Source: Heterocephalus glaber (Eukaryota; Chordata; Mammalia; Rodentia; Bathyergidae). From it: DNA of 64,000 nucleotides. Below, in pieces: positions 11,626 to 23,490 of this stretch (positions are counted from its first letter, which is position 1; each line of letters opens with the position of its first letter). The notes under the pieces were generated by a model, which saw only the letters and a program-made list of their open reading frames with translations, ran no database searches and was not told the origin of the DNA. The stretch is taken from positions 19,654,180 through 19,718,179 of the forward strand of contig NW_004624732.1 in assembly GCF_000247695.1 (NCBI RefSeq), in the 5' to 3' direction. Position numbers and translations under genes: made by a program.

Positions 11626-12873
11626 GAAAATGAGATGAGAGAATATTCTCAGGTGTTAAAAAACCAGATATTCCATAGTTTAGTAGATCAACACAGACAT
11701 TTATTTTTTCAAACCTCACTGAACTATACCCTTAAAACCTGTGCATCTCATAGTATATTTACTTTTACTTAAAAAAACCTCACCTGGTTAAATACTTAGC
11801 TTCAGTTATTAAATAAGCTTCATGCAGTAATGTACATTAGTAAATGCAAAATAAACATCAATGAATTCTACAATAGATTGCATGAGTGAATCTATTGAGG
11901 ATAATGAGTCCCAGATTTCTCATGGACAGAGAAGGGAGCTATACTTGCTGAAACTAGAAAGAGTGAATGTACTCTAAGTTGGTGTGTGGCAAACCCATGT
12001 TTTTTTTATTTTTTAACATACTGCAGAAATATAAGTGAGATATATGAATTATGAAATGTTATATATGCAAATATATGCTTTCATATGTATGTGTAAATAT
12101 ATATGTATTTCCCTTCTTTGCTACTAGGACCTAAAAATATTGACCTATTAGTAGTAAAGAATGTACTTTGAACCTGGATCTTTGCTTCTCAATATTAGTG
12201 TATACTAAAAAGATTCAGGGGCCTTGGATAAAAGGCTGTTTCTAAGGATGGAAGACAAAATTGCAAAATGACCTTAAAAGATCTTGTTGGTCCAGAAATA
12301 TGGAAAAAGTCTTTGGCAAATTAAGAGCATAATCAAAAAATAGAAGACATGTTTTAGACAAATCCAGTAATAGTGAATAATAATAATTGATTATAACCCA
12401 GTGAATAAATTAGAAGTCCTTAAGTCAGTACTACTATAATTTTAAGTTATTCACTAATTTTGTGAGAATTGAAGCATTCTCACACATAAACTTATCAATA
12501 TAGAAGAAATAATATGGTTAGAAAATGATTTACATACTCTAAAATATATCTCTCAAATATTTACTGATTGAAAAAGAAAGAAATGTTAAGCTGACATTGG
12601 AGAAAACTGGTAGAGATTCCTTGACATGATAATGGTTTAACCCACCCATATGGAGACAAATCAACATAACATAATGCACTGAGAAGTACACAAGATCAAT
12701 TCTGTAATATTCCTGCTAAAATACATAGCTTGAGTCTAAAGGATATAATATTAATATATTATCTATTATCTGTATAAATATATACAATATCATATTAAAT
12801 CTACTTCTGTAGTGAACCACTCTGATAGTCTTCTTAGAATATATGTGATAAAGTTCTTAAGGGTAGAAAAATT
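11626..12873. other. AT-rich unique sequence, no gene seen
   Basis: No recognised coding, RNA or transposon feature. The base composition is strongly AT-rich, with short tata and caaa runs. Confidence 0.3.
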
Positions 12874-12887
12874 AAGGTACTGATTTT

Positions 12888-12966
12888 TTTTTTTGGTACC
12901 GGGGATTGAACTTGGGTCCTTGTGCTTGCAAGGCAGGCAGTGGAACCACTGAGCTAAATCTCTGGC
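12888..12966 (-). mobile_element. ID-like SINE with target-site duplication
   Basis: The plus strand shows ttttggtaccggggattgaa, ggtccttgtgcttgcaaggc and ccactgagctaaatctctgg, a full minus-strand copy. The flanks share aaggtactgatttt (left about 12874-12887, right from 12967), a clear target-site duplication showing L1-mediated insertion. Confidence 0.9.
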
Positions 12967-13495
12967 AAGGTACTGATTTTTTTAAAGTTTCAAAGACTTA
13001 TCAGTTTGCAGTAGTCAAAATATATCTTTGGAACATGCAGAAAAAGAATATTTAAGTAAGGATATAAAGTGAATAGTGCTTATAGAAGATTCAATGCAAT
13101 TAAAATTAGAAAGAATTATGTACACACTTCAGAGCAGACTTTGTGAGCTTTCTGAGTTTTACATACTTTTATGTCTCATAGCCTGGGTACTTGTTAGGCA
13201 TGTAACACTATTAAAGTTAAGTAGCCTTCAGTGCTTGGTAAAGCATAGCTAATACTTTTTGGAAATAAGTCTTATAAAAGTCATTGATCTAGCTCACTCA
13301 AGGTAAAACCCAAATGATTGATTGTCACAAAATAATAGAAAAAATAATAATGTTTCCAGGCATATGTTTTTTAATAAAATGTTTTCTTAACATAGAAGGT
13401 ATTATTAATAAAAAATTTATAAAGGTGGAATTATAGATTATTTTCTAACTCTCTTTGAAAACATCCCCAAATTATTATGTAATAATGACCAAAAC

Positions 13496-13590
13496 AGGGC
13501 CGGGGATTTAGCTCAGTGGTTCCACTGCTTGCCTCGCAAGCTAAGGACCCGAGTTCGATCCCCGGTACCAAAACAAATAAATAAATAAAA
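13496..13590 (+). mobile_element. ID-like SINE with perfect 15-bp target-site duplication
   Basis: Well-preserved copy: gccggggatttagctcagtg (A box), gcttgcctcgcaagctaagg, cgagttcgatccccggtacc (B box and GGTACC), then an AAATA tail. The duplication aataatgaccaaaac lies at 13481-13495 and 13591-13605 with no mismatch, so this is one of the youngest insertions in the window. Pol III boxes are intact by eye, but it is a SINE and not a tRNA gene. Confidence 0.94.
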
Positions 13591-13614
13591 AATAATGACC
13601 AAAACTATGAGATT

Positions 13615-13830
13615 GAGATTAAAGACACATACTCTGAAGTCAGAAAGTCTGTCTTTAGTTCCTCGCTCTTCTACTTGCTAACTATGTGTCTTTGGGCAAG
13701 TTGCTTCAACTCCCATGGGTTCTGGTTCCTCCCCTGCCAAGCACAGATAATAAAGATCTCCTTACTTTTGGGGTATGTTGTGTAAACTGGGAGAATTAAT
13801 GCATGTTATTATCTCCCCAGCCTGTGTGTA
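13615..13830 (+). mobile_element. MIR SINE
   Basis: MIR core: ctcttctacttgctaactat, gtgtctttgggcaagttgct tcaactc, followed by gataataaagatctccttac and gagaattaatgcatg. The order fits MIR plus orientation (CORE then 3' domain). Diverged, as expected for its age. Confidence 0.6.
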
Positions 13831-14379
13831 ATAAGTTCCCAATCAGTTCAAACAATTACTTTATCAGATTCATCACATAATTTGCAGAGTTGGCAGCAGT
13901 GTATTTATTATATAATCCTGGATTCGTTTTAATTAAAACCCACCAAGACTATGATATCCATATCAAATATTATCACACATGTACTATCCCTCAATGAAAA
14001 GGTATCTCAAAATTTTAATTTTCTCTTGGCATTTTTATATATTGTTATATGTAAGGGGTAAGGAAGTTATGATTCTCTTCACATCAATAAATAAAATAAA
14101 TTCATTGGAAAATTATAACCAACCCAAAGAAAAAGTAATCCTAAAATTTTATCCTGGAAAGAGGTAAATGTAGAAGACGAAAAGCTGACTGAACTTTTTC
14201 ACTCTGTTTTCTCTTCTGTCAAGGGGGAAAGATCTAGAGGAAACTTACAAAGGGCAAAAGGTCCCTGACTGCCTTTATCCTTTATCCTCTCACTTGGTCA
14301 GCAAACTCCCTCTCACTTGAAAAGAATACAGGTAAAGGGGAAATTAGCTCAGAACTGCAGTCTTATGACATGAACTGAA

Positions 14380-14422
14380 CAGACACAAACACACACACAC
14401 ACACACACACAAACACACAGTG
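14380..14422. repeat. (CA)n microsatellite
   Basis: Interrupted CA dinucleotide tract with CAAACA interruptions at both ends. Confidence 0.95.
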
Positions 14423-14489
14423 GTTGAAATTTTAATGTGTAGTTAAAATATAAAAGAAGGAGAAAGAACTGCTTCTTTTGAGTGAAAAC

Positions 14490-14615
14490 TGTTAATTGCA
14501 TTACCTCATATCTATCTAAACATTAACCTGATGAGGTAAATATTATTAATGCTACTTGATAGATGAGGAAACTTAGGATCCATGAGTCTAGTTAATTTTT
14601 ACATTGATAGGGACT
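14490..14615 (-). mobile_element. MIR SINE, reverse orientation
   Basis: Blocks taacctgatgaggtaaatat, tattaatgctacttgataga and tgaggaaacttaggatccat are the reverse complement of the MIR 3' domain and CORE. Confidence 0.45.
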
Positions 14616-14899
14616 GATAAAATCAGAATTTATATTCATGTTTTTCATTTGCCGGTATTTTCTTTTAAAAACATTTTTGCCTATTAAAAGTGTTACAAAT
14701 TTCAAATTGTAGAGCATTCAAAAATGATGAGTTAGTGGAGGTGGAACGTGGAAAAGCATCAGCTTCAGTAGATTTCCCCACTTTCTTACATTTTACCTTC
14801 AGGAAACCCAGAAGACATCAAGACTATCCCCTCACTGCCTTGGCCAGAGGATGAAAAGAGTAGACATTTGGGGAAATAACCTTAAAGTTTCTCTACAAT

Positions 14900-15625
14900 G
14901 AATGTCAACAAATGTAAGAAAACATTGACCAGAGTAAGGGTTATTATCAAAAGATAAAATGTAACAATTGCTGGTGATGATATGGACAAAGGGGACCCTT
15001 GCACACTCTTAGTGAGAAAAAGATTAGTGGCACTATTAGGGAAAACAGTATGAAGTTTGTTCAAAAAGCTAAAAGTAAAACTATCATATGATCCAGCAGT
15101 ACCACTTCTGGGTATATATTTAAAGAAATTGAAATCATTCTGTTGCAGAGACATCCATCAACATTTCCATGCTGTCTGCAGTACTTAGTCACAAAAACCA
15201 GACAGGAAAGCAACCCAAGTGTTGCTCAATAGATGAATGAATAATGAAATGTGAACACAGACACACGTGCACACGCGCGCACGCACACACACACATATTC
15301 ACCATGCCGGATACTATCCAGACTTTTCAAAGAAGGAATTTCTACCATTTGAGGCTATATTTTCAATCAAAATGTATGTTAATTGAAATCAGATGCAGAA
15401 ACACGAATACCATAGGATCATATTTGTTTTCAGAACTGAAAAATGTTAAACACATGCAAATAAAGAGTGGAAGGATGGTCACCAGAGACTGGGGTGTGTG
15501 CACTGCCAGGAGTTGGTCAAGGGTATAAATTTCCAATTAGACAGGAAGAAAAAGTTTTAATGATGTATTGCTCAGCATAATGATTATAATAATGAATGGT
15601 GTATATTTTAAAATTTAAAGATTGT
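14900..15625 (+). mobile_element. Old L1 fragment: ORF2 C-terminus and 3' UTR
   Basis: The segment ctatcatatgatccagcagt, accacttctgggtatatatt corresponds to the YDPAIPLLGI-type ORF2 block. It is followed by acccaagtgttgctcaatag, a CA/CG microsatellite at about 15262-15298, then 3' UTR sequence (gaaggatggtcaccagagac). Frames are broken. Confidence 0.65.
15258..15298. repeat. (CA)n/(CG)n microsatellite within an L1 fragment
   Basis: Tract acacgtgcacacgcgcgcac followed by CA repeats. The alternating purine-pyrimidine run would favour Z-DNA in principle. Confidence 0.9.
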
Positions 15626-16261
15626 ATTTTTTTTCTAATTCTGAACCATGGCCTGTTCATATTCAATTTAATGTTCAGACAGTGTGGACCTAGCTCTGTG
15701 TTTTATCTAAAGAAATACCACAATTTAGGGAAGACAACAAATATTTTTGTTGCAAGTTGAAACTACATGCCTTCCAGTAATCAAAAGCAACATCAGGTAT
15801 GTGCACTGATGCTTCGGAGGTGCTACACCACCTGAGCTTGAAATGGGTGAGACAGGGTCTGACACATGGGGGAGAACAAGCCCAGAAGTTACCCAGCAAC
15901 TCATTTCCAAAAGCCACATATACCTGTTTTTGTTTTTTAATTACTGTAGGTTAGTAATACAAAATGATAAAGTTTACTTTGAAAATTTGGTACTTCCATG
16001 TGTACTCTTATATGATCTATCCCATTACCTTTCTTCCTTTCCTCTGCCTTTCCTCTGATCTCCTTTCTTGATTTAAGATTCAACAATGTGCACATATATC
16101 ATAGCATCATTGTACCCCATAATTATATGTTTTATTTGTCAATTTAAATTTTTTTAAGAAAATTCATCACCAGCAGATCTGCTCACGATAAAATAAAATA
16201 AAACTCTTCAGAGGAGACTAGTGAAATTGATTAGAAAACTGAATCTACACCAAAAAGAAAA

Positions 16262-16350
16262 GAAAGAATGATGAGCACCATGGGTGCAGCTTAGTACTGG
16301 AGTGTTTGTGTAGCAGACATGAGGCCCTGGGTTCAATCTCTGATACTATC
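16262..16350 (+). mobile_element. ID-like SINE, old
   Basis: Reads gtgcagcttagtactggagt, gtgtagcagacatgaggccc and tgggttcaatctctgatact. A and B box remnants are in the right order. It lacks the GGTACC box of the younger copies. Confidence 0.5.
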
Positions 16351-16599
16351 CTAGATCCAAATTTACAGAGTTCCACAGACACTGACTGACTTGCCTCAAA
16401 AGAAAGGGAAGCAACGTACCCTAGAATACACACTCTTTTTTTTAAGTTAGTACACATTTGTGGTACATAAAGAACATATCAGACAAACAAACAAACAAAT
16501 AAAAAAACCCAAACAAACATAATGAACATATCATGAGGGATTAGAACACTCACTCTTACACCTATTTCTGTCCTGTGAGCTATATACTGGCTGACATTT

Positions 16600-16720
16600 G
16601 TTTGCTTTCATTGTGGGCCAAGTGATGTTCCAAGTGCATACTCTATCTTATCTCATTCCAGTACCACTTTATTACAGGACTTTGGCACCATAAATACCAC
16701 TATTTTAATAAGGATAAATT
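16600..16720 (-). mobile_element. MIR SINE fragment, reverse orientation
   Basis: gccaagtgatgttccaagtg and ctatcttatctcattccagt resemble the reversed MIR 3' half (gtgctgttctaagtgctt, ttatctcatttaatcc). Weak. Confidence 0.4.
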
Positions 16721-17084
16721 AAAATTGTTTCTAGCTGAGACAGTTTGAGTTTTGATGCAGGATGATGGCCACATAGACACTGAGGCAGAGATGTGTTTGA
16801 AGCTTTTTGATATTAGAAATGAGCCCCAAGTAGTTAGAACCTGAGTGAAATAAAGAAACTCTACTTGGCTCTATTATTTGTTAATGTTGCTTTTTTCTGG
16901 AGTTATCATCATTTTTATTCATATCTTTCATCATTTTTTTATTTCTTTAATTTTTTTTCTCTCATATCTGTGGGATGTCCTCCACTATATTTTATTTCTT
17001 TCATTGCAAGTTCACTGAAAATCTTTTATGTTTTCATGAGTAGAAATCATTTTTCTTTTTTTCACTGATTTTCCTTTTTTTTTT

Positions 17085-17255
17085 TTTTCTTCTCCAGTAT
17101 TGTGGTTGGAAACTAGGGATGCTCTATCACTGAGGCTATTTTATTTATTTTGAGACACTCTTGCTATGTAGTCCAGGCTGGCCTTAAACTCACAAACTCC
17201 TTCCTCAGTCTCCTAAATGCTAAAATTACCGGTGTTTACCACCACACCCAGCCCA
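17085..17255 (-). mobile_element. B1-like SINE with ID-like extension
   Basis: On the plus strand: ttttgagacactcttgctat, gtagtccaggctggccttaa, actccttcctcagtctccta and accaccacacccagcccacc. These are reverse complements of B1. The left part (ctagggatgctctatcactg) looks like the ID half of a B1-ID dimer. Confidence 0.65.
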
Positions 17256-17264
17256 CCCAGGCCT

Positions 17265-17397
17265 CTTTTGATTTTTTATTTTGAGACAAGGTCATGCTAA
17301 GTTGCCAAGGCTAGCCTCGAAATTTCAATCCTCTTTCCTCAGCCCCCAGGGTAGCTGGGATTACAGGCATATGCCACCATGCTCAGTTGATTTTCTA
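17265..17397 (-). mobile_element. B1-like SINE, second adjacent copy
   Basis: On the plus strand: ttttgagacaaggtcatgct, aagttgccaaggctagcctc, tagctgggattacaggcata and tgccaccatgctcag. A full reversed B1, directly after the copy at 17085. Confidence 0.75.
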
Positions 17398-17537
17398 CTT
17401 CTGAAAGTCATGTTTTAAGTCAAAAATTTCTGTTCTATAAATTTCCATTTATCAAAAGATGCTAGAGAAACGAAATTCTTTTATCTCCTCAAGAGGAAGA
17501 AAAAGGCAGCTCTTCATAGGCCTTTCTTTCTTTCTTC

Positions 17538-17830
17538 TTTTTTTTTTTTTTTAGTATCTTAAATGTCAGTGATCACAAAAACTTCTGGTTTCTCTTCATG
17601 ATAGACTTGCATTGCTGAATATGTTATCGCTTTAACTTCTGTTTCCTGAGGATGCTGGAAAGTGAAAATTCTTCTCCCCACCCAATGGAACATAATTTGA
17701 AATTTCTTTGATCAATACTAAGTACTTTCACTCCCCGGGGTACAAAGAATTCATCAGCACTGAACTTATAAAGCCATTCATCCAAAAAGCAAAATAGAAG
17801 AGATTGCAAGTCATCTCCTTGAGCTTCATC
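17538..17830 (-). pseudogene. ZBTB8OS: Processed (retro)pseudogene of ZBTB8OS (archease), C-terminal part
   Basis: The parent gene encodes archease, a small cofactor that activates the RtcB-type tRNA ligase complex. The minus-strand translation includes FLDEWLYKFSADEFF and SIGWGEEFSLS, both characteristic of vertebrate archease, and ends with KPEVFVITDI and a TAA stop at 17559-17561. The copy covers roughly the C-terminal half of the protein without introns and is 5'-truncated near 17830, where similarity stops at about the Q-G-D-D-L block. A one-base deletion near 17655-17660, after SLS, shifts the frame so that the rest of the C-terminus is read in another frame. An A-run (T on plus, 17538-17552) begins only a few bases after the stop, so almost no 3' UTR was copied. 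No convincing target-site duplication was found. I infer a non-functional retrocopy made by L1 machinery. Confidence 0.92.
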
Positions 17831-17834
17831 TTTT

Positions 17835-18264
17835 TGACCAGGAAGTATTATACAAATTTTCAGAACAATGAGGTTGAAGGTGTGTACATCTCATGATTCA
17901 ACAATTACTTTTCTATTTATAAACTCTAGACATAACCCTCTAATTGTCCTAGTAAGATATTTTCATTGCTATAGTGCTTTTCTCCATTAGTGTTTTTCCT
18001 TCTCTGTAGTTTACAAGCTGCAATGGAACAGATACAAAGTTTTACTCATTCAATATTTTCAGGGCCAATAATTATATAAAGCACAAAGCACATACCTAAC
18101 AAATGTGTTGACATGGACTCAATACTTTAAGAAGTAAAATAGCAAAAAGGATTATATATTCAGGTATATCTACTCTTCAGAAAGTTTTTTATAACATTCA
18201 TATCATTTCCCTCCCAGGCAGCTTGTAGGGTAAGAAGTTTTACAATTAAAAGCAAAACAAAATA
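17835..18264. other. Unassigned sequence, no gene seen
   Basis: AT-rich DNA between the archease retrocopy and the candidate terminal exon. Nothing recognised. Confidence 0.3.
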
Positions 18265-19901
18265 AAAACTCAAAGCAAATACATTTTTATTGATAAAGAA
18301 TACACAAAAGTATCAAAAAGTTTTATTTCTGGAAAGAAGTAATAAAACATTAAAGAAAGCCTGAGGATTATGGGGTCCAAGAACCTCTTGTCATATTGTG
18401 TACGGCACTGGATTTTTGCAGCTCCCAAGAGATTAAGGGATATGCTGGATTTACCATTATGTAAGCACCAAATCCCCAAAGATCTTACATTTCTCCACCT
18501 CAGATAACTCAAAATATACTTGAGCGCTTACAGAACTACTCTGGAATTTAAGTTCTCCATTCCCCCCAAAACTCAGATGTTAAACAGTAATGTGTTATTA
18601 ATTACTTTCAATTTTTACATTCCTTGAGAGATCTCAGTTTGACTGTTTGTTATGAATATATTGCTGGAACTAGACAATTTATTTGATCATGATAAAATAT
18701 GTCAGTTTAATACTTGAAATGGTTTTATGAAATAAAAAGATTTCATAACAAATGAACAGCATTTACATTTTCAATAAAAGTATTTATATCTCTGAATTCT
18801 TAGAAATTCAAAATTTCAGAACATGCAAGTACTTAAAAGATTCTTGTAAATTTTAAAATTTAGTTAAGTATTGTTTTAAATTGATATTGAATATACAAGA
18901 AAGAACAGAAATCAAGGCTTTCAAATTACAAGTGAGAAATCAATTAAGGAAAAAATGATGATACACTATTATGTGCTCAGTCCACATTGTGGTCAAACCA
19001 CATGAAATTTCCCATTTGGGAAACCAGTCTCAGAAGGGCGCCTCATTGGTCCAAAGATAGTCCTACTGACATATTACCAACAATTGCTTCATATAAACAC
19101 ATGATTATATTTTGCTTAATGAAATGCAAGGAAAGTTTGTTACAAGATTCATGAAAACATCTGTTTTGGTGCACTAAAAGACTAGATGAACATAAGCTTA
19201 ATTTCTCCAGATATCAGCTAAGAACCAAATAACTAATTTCCTTCCTTTCCTCCTTCCTATCACCCGACTGCTGTTCTCTTCCCCACCTCTCTTTTTTCCT
19301 TTTTTTTCTTTGCACTGTTAGTATCTAACACTTAACACATTTTAGGCAACAGCTGCACCACAGAGCTATATTTGCAGCTCAGAAACATTTCTAGAGTAAA
19401 TTTTCTCAGGAACAAAAGAGAAACTATAAAATTTTTTTAAAATTATAGCTATCTATGTAGACTGCCAAAAAGGAAGTTAAAAACCAAACCCTAACTTTTC
19501 AATGGATCATAAGCCTGTGTTAAAACTATGCTTTTTATTATGTGCATTAATAAATTTTTTTTTTTTGTTACTGGGGATCTAACTCGGATCCTTAGCTTGC
19601 GAGGCAGGCGGTGGAACCACTGAGCTAAATCCCCGGCCCTGAATTTCTGAATTATATGTCAGTATGGGACAAGTAATGTTATATACAGTGAAGCATTTTA
19701 GCTACTAGGAAAAGTTCTAGAAATAAACACTGCAGAAGCTGTTTCCTGACATCCAGTCAACAGGCTTTCCATTTGAAGCTCTCCTCCAGGCCACCTTTTT
19801 CAGAAGGGCAGTGATGAAAGCGTCTCGCTGTTTTCACAGGTGCTTGTCTCTTTCTTCTCCTCGATAGACATCTCAAATTCCCCATGTATTTTCATCATTT
19901 T
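18265..19901 (-). other. Candidate terminal exon (short coding tail plus 3' UTR) of an unidentified gene
   Basis: On the minus strand a pyrimidine-rich stretch ending cttttactctcag forms a good splice acceptor at 19902. The following 102 bases (19901 to 19800) are open for 34 codons in phase 0, starting K-M-M-K-I-H-G and ending L-S-S-L-P-F-stop. Codon choice is unlike the AT-rich surroundings (gag, aag, agc, acc). Downstream, AATAAA occurs at 19539-19534 and again at 18291-18286, the latter followed by a T/G-rich stretch, which would give a 3' UTR of about 1.5 kb carrying one ID SINE. I do not recognise the protein and found no upstream exon in the window. A short open segment beside an acceptor can arise by chance, so this remains tentative. 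Confidence 0.28.
19554..19638 (-). mobile_element. ID-like SINE
   Basis: The plus strand has a T-run, then gttactggggatctaactcg, gatccttagcttgcgaggca and ccactgagctaaatccccgg. Full minus-strand copy of the 'gcctcgcaagctaagg' variant, like the one at 13496. Confidence 0.92.
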
Positions 19902-19902
19902 C

Positions 19903-22475
19903 TGAGAGTAAAAGGATGTAGAAATTACAAGTCTGATTATATTTTTCCCCAACTACTTAGAAAAAGGAAGTAGTGAACAAGAGAACAAAATGACAAGGGC
20001 AGAGTTAGGTGTTTGCTCAAGGAGCTGTCAAGAATCTCTGTAAGAACCAGCTCTTTGCTGAATCTTGTCATCTCTTGATTGTGAGGAGTTCAGTGCTCAC
20101 AACCACTCTGTGGAGCAATCTTCTACTTACGCAGCTAGCCCTTTTAAGTAGATGCTCTGCGTTAGTGCTTCGGTGTTAACAAAATAACTGCAACAGAGAT
20201 CCGTGGTCGCGATTTGATCCGTGGGAAGCAGTTCACACTACAGAAATGGAGAACTGACATTTGTGAAGGAATCTATTTAGATGAGGGTCATCATCCTGAT
20301 ATTTTCATAAGGCAAACACAGGATGAAATTGGTTCCAAATCTCTAAAGGTTTTTTGTTATCTATATTTTTTAAGTGTAGAAGTGGAATCTTCCAGTAAGA
20401 TAATTTGTAACACTGTTAACTTTTATGAAAGTTTATACTTGAAGTCAGTGTTTGGGGAGAAAAAAAATAAAGATCTGTACTAAACAAAGTGAAGACAAAG
20501 TGCAATTTATACATGAGTCAAAAATTTAGATTGTCTAAATATGCAAGGTTTTTTTTTTTCCTGCTAAAAAAATCCCTTGAGAAAATGAAAATGTGGTATA
20601 TACAGTCAGTCTGGAAGCCCTGACACTCTCTAGAACAGCTCTTCCTGCAGTGCTCCCTTCACACCAGCAGAGCTCTCTGGACACACTATTTCCAATGTGC
20701 CTCTATGGTGATAAGAGAAAAGAATTCTGGGACACAGTGAAAGGAATAGAAAGTCTAACAAGCAAGGCTTCAATAACCAACACTGGCAGAAATTAAAACA
20801 GGACAAAGAGGTAATTAGTGGAAAAATCAGCATGTAAGAAAACTGACTAGGCCAGATAAAGTTATGTTAACCTAAGCATGATTCCTACTCTCAGAGAGAT
20901 TAAATAGCACATTGCACTGCATCCAACCTATGCAAAAAAATCAGTTAGAAATTGGAACAGTTGAGTCTCAGTTACATAAATGAAATAAGTAACTAAAAAC
21001 TACTTGAAAAATTATTCATCTTTAACTTGCCCTGATACATGGCAAAAAAGATTAAAAATGTGATTTGTGAAACAGAATTCAAGAGAGAATACAATCAGAA
21101 AGGTTAACCTAGAAAATTTCTGAAAAATGACTTTCAGATTACTTAAGTTGACAGTTGATGATACAGAATGTTATTAACTTTAAAAGAAGAATATCTAGAC
21201 ATTGTGGTGAAATTTAAAAAAAATTAAGAATAAAGAAAACAGTGTAAGGCTTCCCAAAAGTAAAAAAAACAAACAAAAAAAACATGCTGTGGCTTAACAA
21301 AATAAAATTGTACTGACTCTTCAAAATGTATATGACAATTACATGAATTATAATCCCATACCCAGCAATACTAGCATTAGAATAAAAATTAAATAAATTA
21401 AACAAGAAATTATGCTTACAGGAATTAAAAAGTTTATCATAATCGCATTCTCTACAAAGACACAACTCAAAAATTTAAGGTTATATAATAGAATCTGTAA
21501 ATGTAGGAAATGTGAAACAGAAATAAAATTAAAAACAAAATCAGATTGGCAATATTAATTTTAAAAAGTGTAGAATTCAAGTTGAAAATATCAAATAGGC
21601 AAAGAAGACTATTTCTCACTTATAAAATTTCTAATCATTAATATATAGAATACATGTTAATATATCTATCTGTAAACATTTCTAAACCTGTCAATCTTAA
21701 AGTAACAATTGATAAAAAGTTTTTGCAATCCATAAACTTATTAGTATGAAGTTTCATCACCAATATTAAAAATTATCAATAAAATGAAAAAATGTAAATA
21801 AACAATGGTAATTAAAAGTTTATATTTTTATACTCAATAAACATTGAAAGTTCAATTGAATTTCAATCAAAGTTGGATCACCTGAAATTTTAAAGTAGTT
21901 TTCAAAAACAGACACTAACAAAACCTAAGAAATGAAAACATGGACAACTTCATGAATATTAATTAAAGTTAGGAATATATGGAGCAGGAGTGGAGATACC
22001 GTGATCTGGAACTTCCGGTGGGTAAAATCGACAATCGACCTTCCTTATTCCAGTCTTAGCTGGTTAAACCACGGTTCTCTTTGATTACCTGCCACACTGA
22101 GATAGATGGTCACACAAATTTGTGAATTCTTGTAGTGATGATGAAATATTTTATGACATTGAGAGGGTTGTAAGACTGTGGCAAAGGATGGTATTGGAGG
22201 AACTGCATCCTACTACAACTAGAGGAGGGAGTGGTCAGCATGGCACACAGTAGTGTAATGTTAAGTTTTTCACATTAAACCTTCTCAGAAAATAACAACA
22301 TTTGCATGGCACCCTGGGTTACGTTTGAGGAAGAGCTGCAGCTGCTCCACCCTTGCTTGAATATTTCAAGACTACAGTGCTTAACACCTTGGAATCTATA
22401 ACCTATTGGGTTTAAATGTAATTTAAAAAATGGCATGGTAAATATACAGATGCAGGGTTTTTTTTTAAACTCTGA
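19903..22475. other. Unique AT-rich sequence, no gene confirmed
   Basis: Contains several 60-90 codon frames without similarity to any protein I know, including a plus-strand one at 20214-20483. The 21.9-22.4 kb part has higher GC and reads as single-copy DNA. No RNA gene confirmed. Confidence 0.3.
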
Positions 22476-22477
22476 GA

Positions 22478-22545
22478 CAGTGTGTGTGTGTGTATGTGAG
22501 AGAGAGAGAGAGAGCAAAAGAGAGAGAGGGAGGGAGAGAAGAATT
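22478..22545. repeat. (TG)n-(GA)n compound microsatellite
   Basis: gtgtgtgtgtgtatgtgag passes directly into GA repeats with AAAG and GGGA interruptions. Confidence 0.95.
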
Positions 22546-22984
22546 TAAGGTTCAGCATCTTTGTCTTTGTCTTGTCCATTTACAAAATATGTATATCATT
22601 GGTAATTCCCCCATGAGCAAGCTAAAAGCTCAAAAACCGTTTTTGGAGCAACGTTCCATGGTCAAAACATATTAGAATTGGTCTACTTGCTTAAAATATA
22701 GTGAAATGATTAGGATATTAGCACAATGCCATTCAGACTTCCATTTGTAGGAACACTATTCTACAAATTATTTTTCTGTCTTTAAAAAAAAATTTGTAGG
22801 TTTAACTAAATTTTGTTTTAAGGTACTTTCACTATTGCTCTACGTAGATTATGATATTATGAATACAGCTACTTATTACAATGTAGAAACTGTTGGGAAG
22901 AATTGTACCTGAATATGAGAATAAATGTTCAAAGTATGATATCTGATTATCTACCTATTTATCTATCACTACTTCATAATATGT

Positions 22985-23165
22985 ATTAACATTAAGCCAA
23001 TACTTACTATGTTTCAGATATTATTTTAAGATTTTAACCCATTAGCTTCCTGTAAACATCATGAGTTGGATTTTTGTTGAAATCACCTGCATTTTAGAGA
23101 TGAGATCACTAAAACCAAGAAAGTTAAAGTGATTCGCCTCAGTTAGAGGGTGACAAAGACTGCTA
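22985..23165 (-). mobile_element. MIR SINE, reverse orientation
   Basis: ccaatacttactatgtttca, gatattattttaagatttta, acctgcattttagagatgag and cgcctcagttagagggtgac follow the reversed MIR order. Confidence 0.55.
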
Positions 23166-23189
23166 GATGACCCTTCATAGTTTTTCCCT

Positions 23190-23490
23190 TCCTGATCTAA
23201 CTCATTCTGGGCTTCCTAAGCAAAGGCAAATGGACTAAAGTGATGACACTACTTCCAGGCCTCTTAGGTGATACTACAAGGTTTTTCTCTTTGGAAATTG
23301 TGTGGTTGGCTCTTGGGATCTGGCAGAAGACACTCAGGCTGGTAAAGCTGTGGAAGGACAAAGCCCAGATCCTTGTGTGGCTCAATGAACTGGAGCATCC
23401 TTGAGCCAACCTCTTCATCAGTCCTACAAGTGAACAAAATAAACTTTTGTTGTTGAAAACTTTGGGACTCCTTGGTGCAACACTCGGTAT
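23190..23490 (+). mobile_element. MLT1/MER-type LTR-like repeat, degraded
   Basis: Blocks ggttggctcttgggatctgg, cagaagacactcaggctggt, aacctcttcatcagtcctac and aaaataaacttttgttgttg followed by aaaactttgggactcc resemble an old MaLR LTR (AATAAA-type signal and a TTGTTGTTTTAAGCC-type end). The assignment is tentative. It explains open frames on the minus strand here. Confidence 0.35.

Noticed and set aside
13496..13590. tRNA-like sequence with A and B boxes
   Set aside because: It is an ID-like SINE: it has the GGTACC box, an A-tail, target-site duplications and many relatives in the window. No complete cloverleaf gene is evident.
21975..22010. U1 snRNA-like stretch (ggagataccgtgatc)
   Set aside because: Only about 15 bases resemble U1. 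The following sequence does not continue the match, so chance is likely.
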